From contig JAIXOJ010000103.1 of assembly GCA_027486835.1 (NCBI GenBank), forward strand, positions 1-42,569: 42,569 bases of DNA. Reading direction: 5' to 3'. The notes under the pieces were generated by a model. It was not told where the DNA came from. It was given only the letters and a program-made list of their open reading frames with translations, and did no database searches. A program made the position numbers and the translations under genes. This DNA is from Chitinophagaceae bacterium. Lineage in GTDB: Bacteria > Bacteroidota > Bacteroidia > Chitinophagales > Chitinophagaceae. This document shows positions 1-7,496 of the stretch, one piece after another (within the stretch, counting starts at the first letter, position 1; the number at the start of each line of letters is the position of its first letter).

Positions 1-1
1 G

Positions 2-40
2 CTTGAGAAACAGTTGGCGAAGTTGAAAAGTGCCGCTTAA
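2..40 (+). CDS. C-terminal tail of an upstream protein (partial)
   Basis: An open frame enters from the left edge and stops with TAA at 38-40. It encodes LEKQLAKLKSAA, a lysine/leucine-rich stretch with heptad-like spacing that resembles a coiled-coil end. The fragment is too short to identify the protein. It could also be a chance open frame; the support is only its composition and its position at the window edge. Confidence 0.35.
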   Translation, partial: LEKQLAKLKSAA

Positions 41-92
41 AAGTCGCCGATTTATGCTGGCTTTAGGAGACTTGGAAACAACTTGAAGCGAA

Positions 93-150
93 GAAGTTAT
101 ATAGTAGTTACACGGAGATTAGTAGCTCAGTGGTTCTACTATATAACTTC
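93..150. repeat. 15-bp perfect inverted repeat with tRNA-like loop
   Basis: Arms 93-107 (GAAGTTATATAGTAG) and 136-150 are exact reverse complements around a 28-nt loop. The loop contains TAGCTCAGTGGTT, which resembles a tRNA D-arm (A box), but no matching D-stem or T-arm follows, so this is not a tRNA gene. It may be a small palindromic element or a transcript-end hairpin. Confidence 0.5.
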
Positions 151-190
151 TTTGCAAAAAAGTCGGTTTCTACATATTTGGTGGACAATT

Positions 191-222
191 CCCCTCTTGA
201 GGGGTGGCGGCACGCCGGGGTG
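191..222. repeat. GC-rich double hairpin, possible terminator of the aldolase gene
   Basis: CCCCTCTTGAGGGG is followed at once by a GGCGGCACGCCGGGGTG segment, giving two adjacent stems. It lies about 95 nt beyond the aldolase stop codon. Similar GC-rich palindromes are common between genes in Bacteroidota, so it may be a dispersed repeat rather than a dedicated terminator. No clear U-tract follows on either strand. Confidence 0.4.
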
Positions 223-316
223 TTAATTTCGCATAAGTTATACATGAAAGAAACAAAGCTGCCTTTTTTAAAACGCTGTACCTCCTCCGTGCAGCTCGGT
301 GAAATTTTCCCAACCC

Positions 317-1348
317 CTACCACCTCCCATTATATTCCATTTCCGCATCGTATTTACCCCGCATAGCTGCACAATTGCAAAGTGCGCGGTGTAAAAGTTG
401 TTCTTGTGCCCTGTTGATGTTTTCACTATTCCCCAACCATGTGGAAAGTGCAGGCTGCTGGAGGGCACGGGAATAAGAAAAAGTCAACGCCCAAGGTAGT
501 TTGTCCTTATATCTTACATGCATAGCATTTAGGCGGGAAGTAGCCAACTGGTAAGGTTGTCCGCCCGACAAGAAAGCAATGCCCGGTACAGTGGAAGGAA
601 CCACTGCTAATAAAAGCGAAACCGTAGTGTCCGCCATTTCGTCAATGCCAACTTGAAAGTCACAACCCAGACCAGGTAAAACCATGTTGGGCTTTAAGAT
701 GATGGCTTCCAATGCCACATGATGTAACTGCAATTGAGTAAAAACCGCTTGAAGTACCAATCGGGTAACCTCCAAACACCGTTCGATGCTGTGATTACCC
801 GCCATATCCACCTCGGGTTCTACAATAGGAACTAAACCAGCTTCTTGACAAATTTGCGCATACAAGGCAAGCACTTTCGCATTTGCTTCAATACATTCCA
901 TGCTTGGAATGTCCTCGCCAATTATGATTTCACCCCGCCACTTGGCAAAGCTTGCCCCCATTTTAGCATAAGTTGCTAGCCTCTTGCCCAATCCGTCTAA
1001 GCCCTGAGTAATTTTTTCTCCGGGATGATCCTTCATGTCTGCTTCCCCGGTATCTACTTTGATGCCGATACCGATTCCCGCCTTTTTTAGGATGTCGGTA
1101 AATGGAGTGCCGTCTGTACTCATTTGTCTAATGGTTTCGTCGCAAAGAATCACTCCATTTATATAATCACTCAAGTGCGGCGTGGTAATGAGTAAATCTC
1201 GATATGCCCGCCGCATGTCCACTGTGGCAGGTATGCCCAAGGCATTAAATCTTTTATTGCAACTAGGGATGCTTTCATCCATAGCCAGCAAACCTTTGTT
1301 ATTGATCACTAGGTTTTTGGCTATTTGGGCAATTGTTGGTAAGTTCAT
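317..1348 (-). CDS. Fructose-bisphosphate aldolase class I
   Basis: This 343-residue protein matches the classical class I glycolytic aldolase family, which cleaves fructose 1,6-bisphosphate through a Schiff base in the cytoplasm. Visible family motifs are LLAMDES near residue 21, FAKWRGE near 134, EPE at 177-179, and the Schiff-base motif ILKPNMV with the nucleophilic lysine at about 219. The phosphate-binding LSGGQ is near 260 and SYSRALQ near 291. Length is close to the usual 340-360. The ATG at 1348 gives a normal N-terminus, and no ribosome-binding site is obvious. It stands alone on the minus strand, with a 33-bp palindrome about 60 nt upstream. Both the fold and the active site look intact. 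Confidence 0.93.
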   Translation of the reverse strand: MNLPTIAQIAKNLVINNKGLLAMDESIPSCNKRFNALGIPATVDMRRAYRDLLITTPHLSDYINGVILCDETIRQMSTDGTPFTDILKKAGIGIGIKVDTGEADMKDHPGEKITQGLDGLGKRLATYAKMGASFAKWRGEIIIGEDIPSMECIEANAKVLALYAQICQEAGLVPIVEPEVDMAGNHSIERCLEVTRLVLQAVFTQLQLHHVALEAIILKPNMVLPGLGCDFQVGIDEMADTTVSLLLAVVPSTVPGIAFLSGGQPYQLATSRLNAMHVRYKDKLPWALTFSYSRALQQPALSTWLGNSENINRAQEQLLHRALCNCAAMRGKYDAEMEYNGRW

Positions 1349-1407
1349 TTTTTAGGGATAAGAGGTTAGGAATTAGTTCTGTGATATTGTTTGTTAAATT
1401 CGAGTTT

Positions 1408-1442
1408 CAGACCTGACAGGTTTTAAAAACCTGTCAGGTCTG
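1408..1442. repeat. AGACCTGACAGG palindrome, copy 1
   Basis: A near-perfect palindrome: AGACCTGACAGGTTTT is followed by its reverse complement. The same sequence recurs at 7238-7270, 32048-32080, 32163-32195 and as a half copy at 32284-32299. It could fold as a hairpin in either direction and lies in the divergent gap upstream of the aldolase gene. Confidence 0.85.
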
Positions 1443-1777
1443 AACATAATGGATGATGATATTGGATAAGTTATTAACCATACCTATTCAAGGATTTAAT
1501 TTGGAATTTTCCGCTGCAAAAATGAATCAGATCCTGCCACTTATGTTACACTGTTTTGGTAATGAATTATAAGATTCCTCATTTCCAGCTACCATTGGAA
1601 ATGAACCTTGGGTTGAGGTTTGCTACGAAAGAATCATGGTTTTATTATTAACTACATACGCAAACTAGTAAAAGAAAATGCGGTGATATATAAATAAATA
1701 AAACCATTAGCGAGAGAAGTCGAGATGCTGACAAATTGTCTTGAAATGGCTCCAAAAAGCCCTCAAAAGCCCAAAAA

Positions 1778-1924
1778 ATCGGTACAAATGTCCACCGTAA
1801 TGCTTCAAACGAGCATCCTAATGCCTCAAACGAGCATCGTAATGCTTCAAATGAGTACCGAAAAACTTCTAATGAGTACCGAAAAACTTCAAAAAAGTAT
1901 GGTAATGCTTCTAATGAGTATTGG
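1778..1924. repeat. 21-bp tandem array 1
   Basis: About seven head-to-tail units of exactly 21 bp; six clear ones start at 1799, 1820, 1841, 1862, 1883 and 1904. A representative unit is AATGCTTCAAACGAGCATCG plus one base. Units diverge by several substitutions, yet no indel breaks the phase. It is intergenic. Read as protein it gives a meaningless heptapeptide repeat. Confidence 0.85.
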
Positions 1925-2180
1925 AAACGTTCAGCGCTGCTTCCTATAAATTCAAAGGAGGGTTGAACTGAATGGGGAGGATGATAAATGATGTTTGATG
2001 GAGCTTTAACTGTTAAGGATGTTGACTTCTTTGTACCTGAATTTCATGTAACCCTATGCTACAACATTTTAATCTGTGAATGCTACAATTTTTCTCTCCC
2101 GTTGCGTAAAATAGTGGCCGAAATTAAGCACCACCTTTGCCATGTTGTTACCAAGTTGTTTCAACATTAATTCCTATAAA

Positions 2181-2849
2181 ATGAAAAATAATTCAGAATT
2201 ACAAACCGACGTTCAAAACGCCATTAAATGGGAACCTCTATTAAATGCAGCCGAAATTGGGGTAACTGCAAAAGACGGAATCGTGTCATTAACGGGTGTG
2301 GTGGATAGCTATGCCAAAAAAGTGGAAGCAGAAAATGCCGCCAAAAAAGTGATCGGTGTTAAGGCTTTGGTAGAAAAGATTGAAGTGCGTTTTTCTAACG
2401 AGTGGTCTAAAACCAATGAGGAAATTGCCAAAGAAGTAGTGGATGCTTTGCAATCTAATTGGTCGGTTCCCAACGATAAAGTAACTGTGAAAGTAGAGGA
2501 TGGCTGGGTTACCCTAGAAGGCGAACTTGTTTGGAATTACCAAAGAGAAGCTGCCAAGAATGCGATTAATTATTTAACTGGTGTAAAAGGTGTGACCAAC
2601 AACATCAAAATAAAATCTGACATTAAAGATGCGGTGGAAAAAGCCGATGTGGAAGATGCCATCGCTAGAAACTGGTCGATTGATGACAGCGATATTAATG
2701 TAGATGTATCTGGAAGAACGGTTACCCTTACTGGTACTGTTGACTCTTGGTACCAAAAAGAAGAAGCGGGCAGAATCGCTTGGAAAACCCCCGGCATTTG
2801 GAGTGTTAAGAATGAACTGGCAGTTGACTATGAGTATGCTTTTGGATAA
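2181..2849 (+). CDS. Triple BON-domain protein (OsmY-like)
   Basis: I start it at the ATG at 2181, which opens MKNNSELQTDVQ directly into the first domain; the ATG at 2142 would add 13 residues unlike the family. The 222-residue product holds three consecutive BON domains, at about residues 5-67, 74-142 and 152-218. Each shows the pattern of an amphipathic helix, a D/EGxVxLxGxV strand and a closing GVxxVxNxI-type strand. BON domains are linked to osmotic-stress proteins and to phospholipid or membrane binding. Unlike E. coli OsmY there is no signal peptide, so a cytoplasmic location is inferred. The next small gene follows 67 nt later on the same strand and may be co-transcribed. Confidence 0.9.
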   Translation: MKNNSELQTDVQNAIKWEPLLNAAEIGVTAKDGIVSLTGVVDSYAKKVEAENAAKKVIGVKALVEKIEVRFSNEWSKTNEEIAKEVVDALQSNWSVPNDKVTVKVEDGWVTLEGELVWNYQREAAKNAINYLTGVKGVTNNIKIKSDIKDAVEKADVEDAIARNWSIDDSDINVDVSGRTVTLTGTVDSWYQKEEAGRIAWKTPGIWSVKNELAVDYEYAFG

Positions 2850-2916
2850 CCTGTCTAATGCAAACGGGGGAGGTGTAGCAACCTCTTCCGTTTGTATGTA
2901 ATAATCAAAAACAACG

Positions 2917-3183
2917 ATGAAATCGAAAAATCCATTACCAGAAACCAAACCAATTGAAGCCCCTTCCACATCTCCTGTAGAACATGAAAAAGGGATTTAC
3001 AACCACAAGAAAGCTGCCATCCATTTTGCTGCTGCCGCAAAAAGTCATTTGAATGCCGCCAAGCACCACGAAGAAGGCAACCACGACCAAGCGGCAACCT
3101 GCACTGTGGAGGCACTTGGACATGCTTATTTGGGAAATGAGGCGCAGAAAGATGATGTTAAAAATCACTCTTTAAAAGTGTAA
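2917..3183 (+). CDS. Small helical protein of unknown function
   Basis: An 88-residue protein with a proline-rich N-terminal 25 residues followed by alanine/histidine-rich amphipathic helices. Histidines cluster in AAKSHLNAAKHHEEGNHDQA and again near GHAYLGNEAQ. No signal peptide or membrane segment is visible. It follows the BON protein by 67 nt on the same strand. The pairing suggests a stress-related role, but that is inference from context only. The frame has coherent codon usage and a plausible ATG, so I regard it as a real gene. I do not recognise the family. Confidence 0.7.
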   Translation: MKSKNPLPETKPIEAPSTSPVEHEKGIYNHKKAAIHFAAAAKSHLNAAKHHEEGNHDQAATCTVEALGHAYLGNEAQKDDVKNHSLKV

Positions 3184-3290
3184 TGGGCGGAGTATCTTAA
3201 AATGGAGGTTACCGACATTAACCATAATAAGGGGTATCAGCACAACTATAAAATGCTCGGGCTTTTTCTATCATTCAACCAGTTATCGCA

Positions 3291-3869
3291 ATGGAAAATA
3301 AGGTACAAAACGAAGATTGTAGGCACATAGAATTTCTGGCTATCAACTCAAAGGAGATTATTGAAAAGCAAGTGGATTCTTACCGCCAACAGCATTCCTA
3401 TGCTGGTACAATTATCGGCTTCACTGTGTTGTTTATCCCTTTTTTCTTAAATAGTTTGAATAACCCCAACAAAATATTACAGTCTATCTCCATCATTCCT
3501 ATTGCTTTATTCATTAGCTCCATCCTTATACTGTTGAGCATATTCAGAGGCAAACCGCTCGATCAGGCATTGTCTGTGACCAAATATCAGGAATTGATTA
3601 CCAAAAACTATCATGAAATATTGCTTTATGAAATAGAAGCCAACAAATGTTCCTACCTAAAAAACGATGGGTTGACCAAGAGAGCTAATAAAAGATATAT
3701 CCAAGGCGTAAGCCTTACTTCCATTGCCATTCTTATATCCATCATTTTGCTGTTAATCAACTCTTTCATGGCATTTGAAAAAGCTCCTGCCAAAATTCAG
3801 GTGATTAACCTAGGGAGCATAAAAACTTTTTCGTTTTGCCCCTCGCCTTTCGGAGAGGGGTTGGGGTGA
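3291..3869 (+). CDS. Three-helix membrane protein, C-terminus altered by element insertion
   Basis: 192 residues with three predicted membrane segments at about 37-55, 63-85 and 137-161, separated by a charged loop of about 50 residues containing ITKNYHEILLYEIEANKC. The family is not recognised. After residue L174 the frame enters a MITE at 3813, so the last 17 residues (GSIKTFSFCPSPFGEGLG-like) are encoded by mobile DNA. If the composite 3813-4640 and one copy of the 9-bp flank are removed, the frame reads on as INLSKKVA and stops at 4656-4658, giving an ancestral product of about 179 residues. The protein may still work, because the change lies beyond the last membrane helix. Confidence 0.75.
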   Translation: MENKVQNEDCRHIEFLAINSKEIIEKQVDSYRQQHSYAGTIIGFTVLFIPFFLNSLNNPNKILQSISIIPIALFISSILILLSIFRGKPLDQALSVTKYQELITKNYHEILLYEIEANKCSYLKNDGLTKRANKRYIQGVSLTSIAILISIILLLINSFMAFEKAPAKIQVINLGSIKTFSFCPSPFGEGLG

Positions 3870-3906
3870 GGTTTACCTAAAAACAGCGAGAAACTTTTAT
3901 GCACCC
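3813..3906 (+). mobile_element. MITE copy A
   Basis: 94 bp. The left end GGGAGCATAAAAACTTTTTC is the imperfect complement of the right end CGAGAAACTTTTATGCACCC. The centre is a CCCCTCGCCTTTCGGAGAGG hairpin followed by GGTTGGGGTGAGG. It supplies the stop codon of the upstream membrane protein gene. Confidence 0.85.
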
Positions 3907-4538
3907 TATTTCTGGCTTCGTAAATATTTAGATTCTTTCTTTCGTGTAATAAATTATATAATTTATTACAAACCAATAGCAGGGAGCGTTTTTATATGGC
4001 CCCCAATTTTTTTTGGGAGGAAAAATCACTCCGATTATACCCAAAGAAGCCTAAACAGGGCAAAAGGGAGCTTAGTTGCTACAAAAGGGAGCTTAGTTGC
4101 CACAAAAGGGAACTTAGTTGCCACAAAAGGGAACTTAGTTGCCACAAAAGGGAGCCTAGCAGCCTCAAAAGGGAATTTAGCAGCCTCAAAAGGGAAGTTA
4201 GCAGCCTCAAAAGGGAAGTTAGCAGTCGCAAAAGGGAAGTTAGCAGCCTCAAAAGGGAAGTTAGCAGCCTCAAAAGGAGACAGTTTGTCTTAACCAAGCG
4301 AATATATGTTATAGCTAAGGACAAAATGGCGGTTACTGGGTTTCTATTTGAATGTGCTTACTAAGCATTCGGAAGGAATTAGCAAATTGTTGAGAATGCT
4401 AAAGGATATAAGGAGGGTTTTAGTGGATTTAAGCAGTTAGCAGAACATAATTTTGACTCACCTAAGGGATAAACTTTTGAGTAGGAGTTTGATTTTGGAT
4501 AATTAAAGTAAACTAATGGTAAGTCTTAAACCCAAGTT
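3907..4538. other. Interior of the composite element
   Basis: Besides the 21-bp array, this stretch holds AT-rich, gene-free sequence on both sides (3907-4061 and 4286-4538). A short palindrome-like TAATAAATTATATAATTTATTA lies near 3946-3968 (written here with its central bases). I find no coding frame of plausible composition. Confidence 0.5.
4062..4285. repeat. 21-bp tandem array 2
   Basis: Ten complete units plus a partial, with AAAAGGGA starting at 4062, 4083, 4104 and every 21 bp to 4272. Two unit types occur in blocks: AAAAGGGAACTTAGTTGCCA first, then AAAAGGGAAGTTAGCAGCCT, each plus one base. The block structure suggests local expansion after divergence. It sits inside the composite MITE unit. 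Frames through it encode low-complexity heptads (KRELSCH) and are rejected as genes. Confidence 0.9.
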
Positions 4539-4631
4539 AGGAGCATAAAAGTTTTTCGTTTTGCCCCTCGCCTTTCGGAGAGGAGTTAGGGTGAGGGTTA
4601 ACTAAAAACTGCGAAAAACTTTTATGCACCC
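4539..4631 (+). mobile_element. MITE copy B
   Basis: 93 bp, with left end AGGAGCATAAAAGTTTTTCG and right end CGAAAAACTTTTATGCACCC. The core hairpin is almost identical to copies A and D, and the orientation is the same as copy A. Its right end abuts ATTAACCTA at 4632-4640. Confidence 0.9.
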
Positions 4632-4745
4632 ATTAACCTATCGAAAAAAGTAGCCTAGGGGCTTACGCAGTCCGCCCCTAGGAATCATTCACGCACCAAT
4701 AAATTGGAATTTAACCCTAACCTATAAAAATTTAACCCTAAAAAA

Positions 4746-6128
4746 ATGAACTTTCAAACAATTAATCCGACAACGAATAAACTGGTAAAGTCTTTCGAAG
4801 AAATGAGTGATGCTGTGATAGACCAATCAGTGGCAACAGCATCCAACACTTTTGCAGAATGGAGGCAAACAGATTACCAAACACGCGCGCAGTTACTTTA
4901 CACAGTAGCTGGTTTGCTACGAGCCAAAAAGAAAGAGTTGGCTAATTTGATAACCTTAGAAATGGGCAAACTAGTATCCCATGCAGAGGGCGAAATAAAA
5001 TTAAGCGCAGAAATATTTGATTACTACGCAAAAAATGCAGAAGGATTCTTAGCAGACAAAGTATTGAATCCTGTGCATGGCCATGCTATAATAAGGTATA
5101 GTCCCATAGGGGTGTTGTTTGGAGTACAGCCTTGGAACTTTCCTTTTTATCAGGTTGCCCGATTTGCAGCACCCAATATCATGATTGGCAATACAGTAGT
5201 AGTTAAACACGCCGCCAATGTGCCACAATGCGCCTTAGCCATTGATGCTATTTTTAAAGAAGCAGGTGCACCATTAGGGCTATACACGAATCTGTTGATT
5301 TCCCACCCACAGGCTGGAAAATTAGTTGCCGACAAACGGATAAGGGGCGTATCACTTACGGGTAGCGAAATTGCAGGTGCAAGTGTTGCTATGGAAGCGG
5401 GAAAGCACATTAAAAAATCGGTGTTAGAATTAGGCGGTAGTGATGCCTTTATCATTCTAGAAGATGCTAATATTGATAAAGCCGTTGAATGGGCCATTGT
5501 GGGAAGAATCAACAACAATGGTCAATGTTGTGTGGCATCCAAACGTTTCATAGCGGTGGAAGCCATAGCAGATGTATTCTTAGAAAAGTTTAAAGCCAAG
5601 ATGGAGGCGGTTGTAGTAGGTGATCCAATGGAAGAAACCACACAACTAGGGCCTCTATGCACAGAAGCTGCCGCCGTAAAAATTGACGACCAAGTAAAAA
5701 GGGCAGTGGCAGGCGGCGCAAAAATTTTGCTCGGCGGCAAAAGGGTAAATAGGGAAGGAGCTTTTATGGAAGCCACCATACTTACAGATATTGCACCCTC
5801 CAATCCAGTTTATTACGAAGAGTTTTTTGGCCCCGTGGCACTTTTCTTTAAGGTAAAAGATGAGGCAGCGGCCATCGCGTTGGCCAATGATTCGCCTTAT
5901 GGTTTGGGCGGTTCTGTGTTTACCCAAGACATAGAAAGGGGCAAACGGGTTGCCAACCAAATTGATACGGGAATGGTGTTTATCAATCACCCTACTTGGA
6001 CCCAAGCCGATTTACCATTTGGTGGTACCAAAGGATCAGGCTATGGCAGGGAAATGGCTCAATTAGGCTTAGATGAATTTGTAAATAAAAAACTGATTAG
6101 AACAAGTGAGCTAAGTGATCCGTTCTAA
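4746..6128 (+). CDS. NAD(P)-dependent succinate-semialdehyde-type aldehyde dehydrogenase
   Basis: This 460-residue protein is a complete aldehyde dehydrogenase, close in length and sequence style to the Sad/YneI group of succinate-semialdehyde dehydrogenases, which oxidise the semialdehyde to succinate in the cytoplasm. Catalytic features are PWNFPFYQ with the oxyanion asparagine at 131, SLTGSE at 203-208 in the cofactor-binding region, LELGGSD with the general base glutamate at 228, and GQCCVASKR with the nucleophile Cys262. EEFFGPV lies near 358 and [13 protein letters not shown] near 424. The start ATG at 4746 opens directly into the typical INP-TT-K-V N-terminus. No GABA transaminase is adjacent, so the in vivo substrate is an inference. 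A MITE and a hairpin follow the stop. Confidence 0.9.
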   Translation: MNFQTINPTTNKLVKSFEEMSDAVIDQSVATASNTFAEWRQTDYQTRAQLLYTVAGLLRAKKKELANLITLEMGKLVSHAEGEIKLSAEIFDYYAKNAEGFLADKVLNPVHGHAIIRYSPIGVLFGVQPWNFPFYQVARFAAPNIMIGNTVVVKHAANVPQCALAIDAIFKEAGAPLGLYTNLLISHPQAGKLVADKRIRGVSLTGSEIAGASVAMEAGKHIKKSVLELGGSDAFIILEDANIDKAVEWAIVGRINNNGQCCVASKRFIAVEAIADVFLEKFKAKMEAVVVGDPMEETTQLGPLCTEAAAVKIDDQVKRAVAGGAKILLGGKRVNREGAFMEATILTDIAPSNPVYYEEFFGPVALFFKVKDEAAAIALANDSPYGLGGSVFTQDIERGKRVANQIDTGMVFINHPTWTQADLPFGGTKGSGYGREMAQLGLDEFVNKKLIRTSELSDPF

Positions 6129-6185
6129 ATCGACTATAAAGGGTATCGTTTTTTATACTTTGAAGAGGCCGAAAAGAGGTGTACG

Positions 6186-6301
6186 GAATCATTGGGTGCA
6201 CAAAAGTTTTTCGATTTGAAGATTCATTTTAATCTTTTTGGGGTGTCAAACGCTATAAAGGTTTGCGAACAAGGCGAAAACTTTTATGCGTCCGAATCAT
6301 T
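6186..6301. mobile_element. MITE copy C with 8-bp target duplication
   Basis: The element is 6194-6293 (100 bp). It starts GGGTGCACAAAAGTTTTTCG and ends CGAAAACTTTTATGCGTCC plus one base. GAATCATT occurs directly on both sides, at 6186-6193 and 6294-6301. The core differs from copies A, B and D: the CCCCTC hairpin is replaced by unrelated sequence, so ends are conserved while the interior varies, as expected for a non-autonomous element. It lies 57 nt beyond the dehydrogenase stop. Confidence 0.88.
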
Positions 6302-6308
6302 AGCAATT

Positions 6309-6342
6309 AAACTTCTCGATAGTTTCAAACTTTCGAGAAGTT
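6309..6342. terminator. Hairpin beside MITE C, possible terminator
   Basis: Arms AACTTCTCGA (6310-6319) and TCGAGAAGTT (6333-6342) are exact complements. A closely related hairpin stands at 34801-34830, again just right of a MITE copy. It may be the original transcript end of the dehydrogenase gene, now separated from it by the insertion. No long U-tract follows, so termination is uncertain. Confidence 0.45.
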
Positions 6343-6445
6343 ACTATACGATTTATCTCCCATTTTAAGTGTAGTAAGCTGGAATGCAAATAAAAAAGAT
6401 TGTATAGATTAAGTAAAGAGGGAAGTTATTTGTAAACTAAATCTG

Positions 6446-7057
6446 ATGAAAATGTGGTTGATTCTAGGCAGTGTACTAATGGGTGGTTTTATTTTTTTTC
6501 AAGTTTATATCATGAATTCTATCCGTAAAACAGAAACCCAAGCCTATGAGGTGGTGCATAAAGAAGGCAAAATAGAAATAAGGCATTACCCCGCAGCTAC
6601 ATTGGCTAGGATTCATTCCAAGGCAACCAATTACAGTGATTTGGGCAAGTCAGGATTTGGCAAGTTGGCGCGGTATATTTTTGGTGGCAACAACGAAAAG
6701 AAACAAATAGCCATGACCGCTCCCGTTCACATGGAAATAAGTGACTCACAATCTACCATGGCCTTTGTGCTGCCTTCCGCCTTCAACACGTCCAATTTAC
6801 CCAAGCCCAACGACCCTGATATTGCTATTATAACTGCTGAACCTGAATATGTAGCTGCCATTCAATTTGCAGGATATGCATCTACAGAAAGCATTGCTAC
6901 CAATAAAAACCTCTTAGAAGCAGCTTTGAAGCAAAAGGGAATTACCTACTATGGTCACTTTCGGTTATTGGGATACAACCCACCGTATCAATTATTGTCT
7001 AGGCGAAATGAATTGATTGTGTCTATACATTGGGATTCGAAAGACGTGGTTAAATAG
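6446..7057 (+). CDS. SOUL-family haem-binding-like protein
   Basis: 203 residues with an N-terminal membrane anchor or uncleaved signal (about residues 3-25), followed by a SOUL domain. Recognisable motifs are YEVVHKEGKIEIRHYP near 33-48, GKLARYIFGGN near 72-82, IAMTAPV near 89-95, and the C-terminal LLGYNPPYQLLSRRNE near 178-193. SOUL proteins bind haem or small tetrapyrroles in some lineages; the bacterial role is not settled. The domain should face the periplasm if the N-terminal helix is an anchor. It is monocistronic, with gaps of over 300 bp on both sides. Confidence 0.87.
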   Translation: MKMWLILGSVLMGGFIFFQVYIMNSIRKTETQAYEVVHKEGKIEIRHYPAATLARIHSKATNYSDLGKSGFGKLARYIFGGNNEKKQIAMTAPVHMEISDSQSTMAFVLPSAFNTSNLPKPNDPDIAIITAEPEYVAAIQFAGYASTESIATNKNLLEAALKQKGITYYGHFRLLGYNPPYQLLSRRNELIVSIHWDSKDVVK

Positions 7058-7105
7058 TGGTTAGTCGTCTGTAGTTTTTCCATGTGAAAGTGATTCAGTT
7101 TGCAT

Positions 7106-7131
7106 ACGTAGGGGCGGCCTGCTCCCGCCCC
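7106..7131 (+). repeat. GC-rich palindromic repeat, forward copy
   Basis: ACGTAGGGGCGGCCTGCTCC followed by CGCCCC, a partial hairpin. It pairs with an opposite-orientation copy at 7422-7447. Such ACGTAGGGGCGG repeats are a common dispersed type in Bacteroidota. Confidence 0.6.
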
Positions 7132-7237
7132 ATTCTTAGGTGATCATTCGCTATAAGAAATCGATAGGTAACCTGCAAAACAAAGTAGTTTGTCAATTAA
7201 GAACCAAACCGCGCTTATATAACCATCAATGTTGTTC

Positions 7238-7270
7238 AGACCTGACAGGTTTTTAAAACCTGTCAGGTCT
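7238..7270. repeat. AGACCTGACAGG palindrome, copy 2
   Basis: A 33-bp palindrome matching the copy at 1409-1441 except at one or two central bases. It can form a strong hairpin on either strand, about 180 nt beyond the SOUL gene stop. Confidence 0.85.
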
Positions 7271-7421
7271 AGCTCGATTATTTTAATCATTACAAACAGT
7301 TCTTTTTTACTTAATCATCTGTACGACCATTAAGTCCTTTTGACTAATTAATCCCCCCCTCCCCCAATAGATAGGTTGTAAAAACCTGCAAATTGCTTAA
7401 TGAGAATGATGACCGTAGAAA

Positions 7422-7447
7422 GGGCGGGCGCAGCCCGCCCCCTACGT
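7422..7447 (-). repeat. GC-rich palindromic repeat, reverse copy
   Basis: On the minus strand it reads ACGTAGGGGGCGGGCTGCGC then CCGCCC, the same repeat as at 7106-7131 in opposite orientation, about 50 nt before the reductase start. Confidence 0.6.
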
Positions 7448-7496
7448 TGCCGACCTATTATCCCTAAACCCTAACTCCTCTTAAAATCTAAACCAA

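Larger units (their letters stand above)
1349..2180. other. Gene-free gap between aldolase and BON protein
   Basis: Apart from the palindrome at 1408-1442 and the 21-bp array at 1778-1924, I see no supported gene. The two open frames here (1725-1949 and 1988-2170) are the array itself and a short cysteine-rich frame of unlikely composition. The gap separates genes on opposite strands, so promoters for both should lie inside it, but I cannot place them. Confidence 0.6.
3804..4640. mobile_element. Composite MITE unit with 9-bp target duplication
   Basis: Two MITE copies in the same orientation (3813-3906 and 4539-4631) bracket about 630 bp that includes a 21-bp tandem array. ATTAACCTA occurs at 3804-3812, directly left of the first copy, and at 4632-4640, directly right of the second. 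The inner ends of the two copies carry no such repeat. The simplest reading is that the outer ends were used together and the whole 819 bp moved as one unit. An alternative is a single insertion later expanded by duplication. No transposase is encoded inside. Confidence 0.7.
7058..7496. other. Gene-free gap rich in dispersed repeats
   Basis: No gene is seen. The gap holds an inverted pair of the same GC-rich repeat (7106-7131 and 7422-7447) on either side of an AGACCTGACAGG palindrome (7238-7270), plus a C-tract near 7352. The promoter of the alkene reductase operon should lie near its right end but is not identifiable. Confidence 0.55.

Noticed and set aside
120-190. tRNA gene
   Set aside because: Only the D-arm-like bases match; no acceptor pairing, anticodon arm or TTCGA arm is present.
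1725-1949. 74-codon frame through array 1
   Set aside because: Methionine-rich heptad repeat created by the 21-bp units.
3996-4364. Open frames through array 2 on both strands (KRELSCH-type and leucine-rich heptads)
   Set aside because: A 21-bp period has no frame shift, so long open frames arise automatically; composition is low-complexity and the ends do not fit a gene.
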